From Bdellovibrionaceae bacterium UBA6502 (GTDB lineage Bacteria; Bdellovibrionota; Bdellovibrionia; Bdellovibrionales; UBA840): a stretch of 64,000 bases of DNA. The position numbers were made by a program, and so were the translations under genes. The stretch's first letter is position 1. Each line of letters opens with the position of its first letter. A model generated the notes under the pieces. The model saw only the letters and a list, made by a program, of their open reading frames with translations, had not been told where the DNA came from and did not search any database. The DNA lies in the NCBI GenBank assembly GCA_002436415.1, contig DJMA01000003.1, forward strand, positions 1 to 64,000, given 5' to 3'. Shown here in pieces: positions 58,786-64,000 of the stretch.

Positions 58786-59814
58786 TCAATCGAGATCAAG
58801 ATACATTTTAGTCTTGGTCATGCCACTGGCCTCGTCAAAATAACTTCCACCTTCCAGTACTTTGAAACCATGACGTTTCCATTTTTCTCGCACAGGATCA
58901 CTAGCGGCTAATAGATAAAGTCGTTTTAGGCCGTAGCTTTTCGCATCGACTTTAATTTGATCCATAAATATTTTAAGGGCACTAAAATTTAGTTCTGAAA
59001 AGCCTTTACTCGTGACGCCAGTTATTTCGGCAATGGAGAAAGCTTCTTCTGGAATTTGCTCCCATAACTTTCTTAGCTCACTTAAAATTTGGTTCTTTTC
59101 TTCAAGAACATTCTCTGTATTCTCTCTAGTTTTATTAAACTCTTTCACTAGCCTTGTATAAGACTCAATCCAAGGTCCTTGTCTGAAGAACTCATGCTCA
59201 GGTAGGTAGTAAGAAGATTTTCTACCAAGTTCAGAGATATATACTGCTTTCGATTTTTTTTCTAAATCAAATCGCGGCAACATCGGCAAAGCCTCTCTGA
59301 GTTTAGAACTAGAAACAAGAGTTTGTGGATGCATATCAGATTTATTAAAACGAACTAATTTGGCGGTAGCGACAATGCCTACGGTGGAGTCTTGCGCTGT
59401 GTGAGTGATATAGTACCAAGAAATTGGATCAGCTCTTTTTGCATCAAGACCCTTCATAAAAGTATTAACCACTTTTTCTGTAGCAAGTCCTTCTTTTTCA
59501 TAAGTACTAATGACTTCAAGGCGTACTAAAGTGTGCATTCGGGTATTGGCCTCAGAACTCATATCATGGTGTCTAAAGTCGATCACATTTAAATGATAGC
59601 CTTGGGTGCCATCCTCAAAAATAAGTTGTTTGCTACTTGGGGTTTTTGTTGAACTACCGCTTACAAAGCTTTTCGTTGACCCACTACTTTTGCATTGAAC
59701 TACACTAAGTTTAATCGGGGAGCTGGCGAAAGTTTCGAAGGAATACAGAAACACCAAGCTTACGAATAAGCTTGGTATTATGCTCTTTCTCTGTCTCGTT
59801 TTCCAGTTCATCAA
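58786..59814 (-). CDS. exported GNAT-like acyltransferase
   Basis: A 342-residue exported protein. Signal peptide (SLFVSLVFLYSFETFASS); mature part has a GNAT/acyl-homoserine-lactone-synthase-like pattern: MHTLVRLEVISTYEKEG, TAQDSTVGIVATAKLVRF, KSKAVYISELGRKS, then a long coiled segment and a C-terminal NFSALKIFMDQIKVDAKSYGLKRLYLLAAS with RHGFKVLEGGSYF, where acetyltransferases have their last helices and strand. Directly upstream, 12 bp away on the same strand, is the OlsF-like acyltransferase gene, so the two probably share a transcript and a substrate class. Family call is moderate; an exported GNAT is unusual. Confidence 0.65.
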   Translation of the reverse strand: MMNWKTRQRKSIIPSLFVSLVFLYSFETFASSPIKLSVVQCKSSGSTKSFVSGSSTKTPSSKQLIFEDGTQGYHLNVIDFRHHDMSSEANTRMHTLVRLEVISTYEKEGLATEKVVNTFMKGLDAKRADPISWYYITHTAQDSTVGIVATAKLVRFNKSDMHPQTLVSSSKLREALPMLPRFDLEKKSKAVYISELGRKSSYYLPEHEFFRQGPWIESYTRLVKEFNKTRENTENVLEEKNQILSELRKLWEQIPEEAFSIAEITGVTSKGFSELNFSALKIFMDQIKVDAKSYGLKRLYLLAASDPVREKWKRHGFKVLEGGSYFDEASGMTKTKMYLDLD

Positions 59815-59826
59815 CGAATCCTAAAT

Positions 59827-62073
59827 CTACTCTGAAACTTTCATTAAATTTTCTTCTTTATGCCAACCAGGATAAAGTCTGTTTTGGGCGTCTTGGTAGG
59901 CACGGAATTTCTCTTTGGATTGAGTACCAAGGAACTTAATCCAACTTTTGTTAGGCATTGAACTTGTCAGTACAACAATTCCAAGGTCGATTGTGTTGAA
60001 GGCATTATCGAAATTTGCCACAGAATAAACCGGTTTTGTAAACGAGGTATAAAATTTTAAAAGTGGTGGTACTCCAGACATTTCAGGAATTCCAGCTAGC
60101 TCCTCAGTGGATAATTTGTTGATCAAATCAGCTCTCGCAGCAACTTCAACCTTTGAAATGTAACTATCAAAATCTTTTGGGGAACCACGCTCAAGCATTG
60201 TTAAAATTTGAGTAAGTTCCTCTGTAGTGATCAGGTCTTGGTCCCGCATTTCTTTTAATGCTTGGAATGGATTTAGTTCATCTGGCGGGCGAACGTTTCC
60301 AATGATTTTGGCTTCAGGTCGGTCACTAATAGTCTCTACACCATGATTTTTAAGATAGTAAGCTGCAATGATGTTTTGTGAGAGCTTGGTGTAGGACTGA
60401 GTAATACTGACGGGTCCTACCATGGCACTAATTTGTGGATTCAAAACTAAAAACTCAGCCAAGCCACTCCAGATTGCAAATAGCGCTTTACTCTTTTGGT
60501 ATTTACTAAGGATATAGGTTCTACCAAAATCTACTGCGTTCAATTCAGAGAAAAGTTTTGTGTCATATTGGAAAAACTCATGAGAATAGATTCCTTCTAT
60601 ACCAAACTGCTCATACAATTTCCCTGTCTCGCCACCTCTGTAGGCACCAACGATTTCTTTTGAACTATGATTTACTAAAATTAAATGATTATAAATAATA
60701 TCAAACTCATCTATGTCGAGTTTTTTATCACTTCCTTCGCCCACTTCACTAAACGTGGTTTTGCGATCGATACCTAGGCGGTTTAAGATATTCTGATTTA
60801 GATTCTTTCCTTCGATCCAAATCATTTCGAAATCATTTCCGTCATAATTTTTTCGTAAAAGGGAGCGGGCATCACCATTTTCACGAGCACCAACAAGCGC
60901 ATTAAAGGCTGTTTCTTGGCTAGGGATATAGTCATGGTTTACATACTCTAGGTCTCCGCGAACCTTACGAATGTCTCTCCCATAATCACGAGTTGGTATT
61001 TTTCTTGTTACATCTAGTTGATAGGCAAGTTTTTCAATCTCAGAGATATCTTTAGTATCTTCTTTTGCCAGATCGTAAACGGCCTTTCTCATAAGGTCAT
61101 TTAATTCAAAGCTTTCAGGAGATTTTTTTGCGTTTACTTCATTAGGAAAAATATCCGCCGTTTTTATATTATCGCCTATTCTTGCGAAAATTTTAGTACC
61201 AGGTTGAATTTTATGGAATTCATTAATCATTCCAAAAATAAGTCTCAAGCCAAGGTTAATTTTATACTTATTCAGAGTCAAAATTTGACTCATAACTTCG
61301 ATGCTAGAATCAAGAGCACTTAAAGTATGCCATAGCATGGAGTTTCTTTGTTCGAAGTAGACCGGAGTAATTTCGGCTTTGGTTGCTAAGGCAATTTCTG
61401 CTGTTGTAGAGCGCCAAACTGAATCCGTAACTCGAGCCTGGAGAATTCTTTTTACTATGCCTAAGTCTTTGTTTGGCTCAGGTCGAAAGGAAGAAACTGT
61501 GCCAGCAGGAAAAACCACGAGTAAGCCACCATTTTTAACATGCTCAGTGGCCTCTTGAATGGCGGCTGCATTTTTTTTGGCTCTAAGTCTTTTATTGGGG
61601 CTAGTTATGTCTAATTCAATGGACTTGTCTTTAATGTCTGGGATTAATTTAGATAGCATTTCATTATACAGGATTTTTACATCGGATCGTTTTGCCAAGA
61701 CTTCTGTGAGGTAGCCGATAGCAATACCGTCCATCAATCCAGTAGGGTGGTTTGCAACCACTATTCTCGGGTCGCCTTCTAAGCCTAGATTTTGTATTGT
61801 AGAATCATTTCTAACTTGTACTTCTATTTTTTGAACTTCTAAAGCACCTTTCCAAAAGTTAACTTCGGTATCTTTGAAGGTTTGATCTAAAACATCAAGA
61901 CGTTGATTGGTTTTGGCAATTCCGGTAATTCGATCTAATACGGCGGATGCGATCTTAGACTTTTCTAAAAAGCTAAGTTGGTCTGCGGCACTAAAATGGC
62001 AGCGGTTTGTTTTTTCGGCAAATGCACCAGCGCAATAAAATAGAATCAATAAACCTAATAACAATCTGTTCAT
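59827..62073 (-). CDS. exported OlsF-like fused acyltransferase
   Basis: A 748-residue two-domain protein. The first half (about 70-315) is a PlsC-type acyltransferase of the hemolysin-like COG3176 type: NHPTGLMDG with catalytic His109 and Asp115, LLVVFPAGTVSS and PVYFEQRNS. The second half (about 385-580) looks like the GNAT-type ornithine N-acyltransferase domain (VNHSSKEIVGAYRGGE, GIYSHEFFQYD, DFGRTYILSKYQKSKALFAIW, GPVSIT). The order PlsC then GNAT is that of OlsF, the bifunctional ornithine-lipid synthase. But it begins with a signal peptide (LLLGLLILFYCAGAFAEK), and the acyl-ACP donors of OlsF are cytosolic. So the membrane side and donor are open. In one operon with the GNAT-like gene. 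Confidence 0.8.
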   Translation of the reverse strand: MNRLLLGLLILFYCAGAFAEKTNRCHFSAADQLSFLEKSKIASAVLDRITGIAKTNQRLDVLDQTFKDTEVNFWKGALEVQKIEVQVRNDSTIQNLGLEGDPRIVVANHPTGLMDGIAIGYLTEVLAKRSDVKILYNEMLSKLIPDIKDKSIELDITSPNKRLRAKKNAAAIQEATEHVKNGGLLVVFPAGTVSSFRPEPNKDLGIVKRILQARVTDSVWRSTTAEIALATKAEITPVYFEQRNSMLWHTLSALDSSIEVMSQILTLNKYKINLGLRLIFGMINEFHKIQPGTKIFARIGDNIKTADIFPNEVNAKKSPESFELNDLMRKAVYDLAKEDTKDISEIEKLAYQLDVTRKIPTRDYGRDIRKVRGDLEYVNHDYIPSQETAFNALVGARENGDARSLLRKNYDGNDFEMIWIEGKNLNQNILNRLGIDRKTTFSEVGEGSDKKLDIDEFDIIYNHLILVNHSSKEIVGAYRGGETGKLYEQFGIEGIYSHEFFQYDTKLFSELNAVDFGRTYILSKYQKSKALFAIWSGLAEFLVLNPQISAMVGPVSITQSYTKLSQNIIAAYYLKNHGVETISDRPEAKIIGNVRPPDELNPFQALKEMRDQDLITTEELTQILTMLERGSPKDFDSYISKVEVAARADLINKLSTEELAGIPEMSGVPPLLKFYTSFTKPVYSVANFDNAFNTIDLGIVVLTSSMPNKSWIKFLGTQSKEKFRAYQDAQNRLYPGWHKEENLMKVSE

Positions 62074-62445
62074 ATCCTAAAATCCTCTTTTGCTTAGAAC
62101 TGCGAGTATAACCCTAAAGCCTTAAAATTATTAGTCCCTGAGTAAAAGATCCATGATTGTCTTAAGACTATACAGTTGCTGAAATTTCTATGGAAAAGGC
62201 CGTGATTTCAAGATCTTGGAAGCTGTATGTGTGCAAGCTTTTATCGAAAAAAGAGAGTGACCAAATTTGGCCCCAACGGGATTTATTTCTTTTTTAAAGA
62301 CTGTTTTGAAATAGTACCCAATCTTGAATAATTAGGCCAATGTTGGAACTAATCTTCAAGCTTTGGTATGATGGATTCTAGCGAATTCCTTTTTTTGTGG
62401 ATGTATTTGTTTGGAAAACGCTCATAAAAACTTATGGAGGGTTTT
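62074..62445. other. intergenic region, both promoters expected
   Basis: About 370 bases between divergent genes; no hairpin, open frame or repeat stands out. Confidence 0.45.
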
Positions 62446-62997
62446 GTGAGTAACCAACATATATTTCCCGCAGTCTTAGTGTTTATTAGTTTTAATTTTG
62501 CAGCTTGTGAAGTTCCGATAGAAAAAGTAGAACAAGCCAGTGTGGCAACAGAAACAGAATACCAACTAAAGTTAAATAACAAGCACAACCTTTTTGATAC
62601 TAGCCTTGAAGATCTGCAAGAGTATTTAGTCATAAGAGGTCAGTCTAAAGTTTTTATGAAAATCTGCCATCTTCCGAAGGGGAATCCCGACAACTATCAA
62701 AGTTTAACTTTGCCAATGGAGGCCATTGCAGCCCATTTAAGACATGGCTTAGAACATGGAGTAAAAGATTATCTCGGTGAATGTGAGCCGGTAGTTGTTG
62801 AAGTCCCGACTGATACTTCCGAAGATAATTCTTCGGGTGAAACAGCCAGTGATCCAGAAAATGACTCTTCTGGAGAGCATGGAAATGAAAGTGGTTCGGG
62901 AGATGAGCAGCTTCCGATTTGGTGCGAAATTGATTTAGACTCAGAATGCGATGGCATTTTGGATGACTCTGGTGAGCTTTATATTGTGATTCAATAG
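62446..62997 (+). CDS. lipoprotein with acidic Ser/Glu-rich tail
   Basis: A 183-residue predicted lipoprotein. The frame opens at ATG 62434, but GTG 62446 lies right behind a GGAGGG and gives a proper lipoprotein signal (IFPAVLVFISFNFAAC), Cys in FAAC. The middle has a small folded part with two cysteines (MKICHLPKGNPDNYQSL, LGECEPVVVEVP), similar in pattern to repeats found in secreted proteins of marine bacteria with the 'KICHxPxGNP' theme, possibly calcium- or metal-binding. Then a low-complexity Ser/Glu/Asp/Gly linker and an acidic end (CEIDLDSECDG). Function unknown. Confidence 0.75.
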   Translation: MSNQHIFPAVLVFISFNFAACEVPIEKVEQASVATETEYQLKLNNKHNLFDTSLEDLQEYLVIRGQSKVFMKICHLPKGNPDNYQSLTLPMEAIAAHLRHGLEHGVKDYLGECEPVVVEVPTDTSEDNSSGETASDPENDSSGEHGNESGSGDEQLPIWCEIDLDSECDGILDDSGELYIVIQ

Positions 62998-63009
62998 TTC
63001 TAAAAAAAG

Positions 63010-63060
63010 GCTCTCTTGATTTTGACTCTCAGTAGTCTAACGGGAGAAGAGAGCTTTGTT
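63010..63060 (+). terminator. hairpin after the lipoprotein gene
   Basis: GCTCTCTT (63010-63017) pairs with AAGAGAGC (63047-63054), with a weaker inner CTCTC/GGGAG pairing, then TTTGTT. Twelve bases after the stop. Confidence 0.55.
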
Positions 63061-63369
63061 AGATTTCTAATAAATACCCCGGTGAGTCATGTGCAATGCA
63101 TGACGGCAAAGTAGTATTTAAGTCTGGTAGATCCTGATTTTCTTTACGGAAATTAAACGAGAGGGCGGGTTTTTTAAAAATATCTATGCGCTCAATGATC
63201 AGCTGCTATAATTTTTAAATTAGGAAATAGGTAGCTTCTTAAGGACATATCCGGTCACTGTTAAATTGTACTACCTAACTACTCAGTAGCAATTGGCATC
63301 TTTTCTTCATCACTTCTTCCTCATGTAAATTGCCAGTGCTACCAATGATTTTGAGCTAAAAAGGACGAA
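63061..63369. other. intergenic region before the ankyrin gene
   Basis: About 310 bases; no supported gene or known RNA element. A short palindromic stretch near 63098 (ATGCATGA-like) is not convincing. Confidence 0.4.
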
Positions 63370-63891
63370 ATGTTAAAGCAAGAAAGAGAACTACACAGAC
63401 TAAGACCAAAAGAATCACAAATTTTTCATTGGGCTAGAACAGGAGATTTAGACGCATTAATTGAAGCGCTCTCCACCGGTGCCCAAATAGATTTAGAAGA
63501 AAAAAACAATCAAGGCTACACGCCCCTGATGCTAGCGATATACAACCAACAGTTTGAGTTCGCCAAATCATTGATTGCTGTCGGAGTTTCGATTCACGAA
63601 GAGGACCCGGCTGGAAATACAGTCTTAATGATAACTTCCTATAAAGGAAATGTTGATATGTTGAATCTTTTGTTAGAAAAAGGTGCAAGCTTAGATTCAA
63701 CAAATGCAGCGGGAATGCAGGCCTATGATTGGGCAAAAGCATTTAATCGCTCCGATATTCTTGAGGTTTTAGACTCAAAGTTAGCTAAAATAAAGCCCGT
63801 TAAGAAATTGAGTTTTAAAGAGCAAATCCTATTCTTATCAAGAAAATACATTCAAAGAATTTTTTCGAAAAAACAAGAAGAAAACATTTAG
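63370..63891 (+). CDS. cytosolic ankyrin-repeat protein
   Basis: A 173-residue protein with three to four ankyrin repeats (about 15-145): RTGDLDALIEALSTGAQIDLEEKN, GYTPLMLAIYNQQFEFAKSLI, GNTVLMITSYKGNVDMLNLLLEKGA and AGMQAYDWAKAFNRSDILEVL. No signal peptide, unlike the ankB product at 39 kb, and a basic tail (LSRKYIQRIFSKKQ). Likely a protein-binding partner in the cytosol; the partner is not visible in the window. AAGGA site upstream of ATG. Confidence 0.87.
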   Translation: MLKQERELHRLRPKESQIFHWARTGDLDALIEALSTGAQIDLEEKNNQGYTPLMLAIYNQQFEFAKSLIAVGVSIHEEDPAGNTVLMITSYKGNVDMLNLLLEKGASLDSTNAAGMQAYDWAKAFNRSDILEVLDSKLAKIKPVKKLSFKEQILFLSRKYIQRIFSKKQEENI

Positions 63892-63913
63892 TCGATTGAA
63901 GACTAATTCAATA

Positions 63914-63936
63914 GGGCAGAGATTTAATCTCTGCCC
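63914..63936. terminator. perfect hairpin after the ankyrin gene
   Basis: GGGCAGAGAT, TTA loop, ATCTCTGCCC: a 10-bp perfect stem 22 bp after the stop, without a T-run. Confidence 0.5.
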
Positions 63937-64000
63937 AAGTAATACAAAACAGCCACGTTAAAGTTTTATACAAATTAAAATTTCTTCGTTTAATTGATTG

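Overview
The window is AT-rich bacterial chromosome, densely packed and with no rRNA, tRNA, CRISPR array, prophage or intact insertion sequence that I can see. It encodes a Gram-negative cell: many signal peptides and lipoproteins, a beta-barrel-like protein and a periplasmic stress system. TTG and GTG starts behind good ribosome binding sites are common. A lipoprotein whose signal peptide ends in Tyr-Gln-Asn-Cys, the wealth of exported proteins and the housekeeping style fit the Bdellovibrionota (Bacteriovorax/Halobacteriovorax-like predators). That placement is inference, not proof.

Layout. 1-5.5 kb: SnoaL-like protein, a potassium uptake operon (TrkH/KtrB-type channel, KtrA, plus a two-helix sensor-like protein), a small secreted protein and a split DUF606 transporter. 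5.9-12.3 kb: a two-domain Clp/torsin-like AAA+ ATPase that starts with a signal peptide, a DUF2183/App1-type phosphatase, an unknown membrane protein with a basic half and an acidic half, and an orphan receiver protein. 12.4-18 kb: a CpxAR/RstBA-like two-component pair divergent from a Spy/CpxP-like lipoprotein with a repeated operator between them, then a perfect 31-bp inverted repeat and a SulP transporter. 18.4-31 kb: secreted proteins of unknown role, a zinc-protease-like protein, MATE transporter, CHASE histidine kinase, MntP, ClC antiporter, DUF4430 and DUF1223 proteins.

30.4-36 kb: a LysR regulator divergent from YceI and a YgiD-type dioxygenase, CsaA, a ZIP metal transporter, an exported intradiol dioxygenase and a nucleotidyltransferase. 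36.2-39.6 kb: an oxidative stress unit, oxyR-katB-ankB, with OxyR-like boxes in front of both oxyR and katB; the catalase and its ankyrin partner are both exported. 39.6-48.7 kb: a membrane protein with a structured leader, alaS, then radD, an MBL-fold hydrolase and ogt (a DNA repair neighbourhood), a 49-residue membrane protein and a MarR regulator. 49-57 kb: envelope proteins, solute-binding protein, YheT hydrolase, CPXCG zinc ribbon plus cysteine synthase, rhomboid and an ABC-2 exporter. 57-64 kb: exported dienelactone-hydrolase-like protein, Gre-like factor, a pair of exported acyltransferase-type proteins (GNAT-like and OlsF-like), a lipoprotein and a second ankyrin protein.

The most interesting signals are the exported forms of normally cytosolic enzymes (Clp-like ATPase, OlsF-like and GNAT-like acyltransferases, YgiD-type dioxygenase), the matching OxyR-like boxes, the 10-bp-phased operator at 15.2 kb, the long inverted repeat at 15.9 kb and a three-way-junction-like leader at 40.7 kb.
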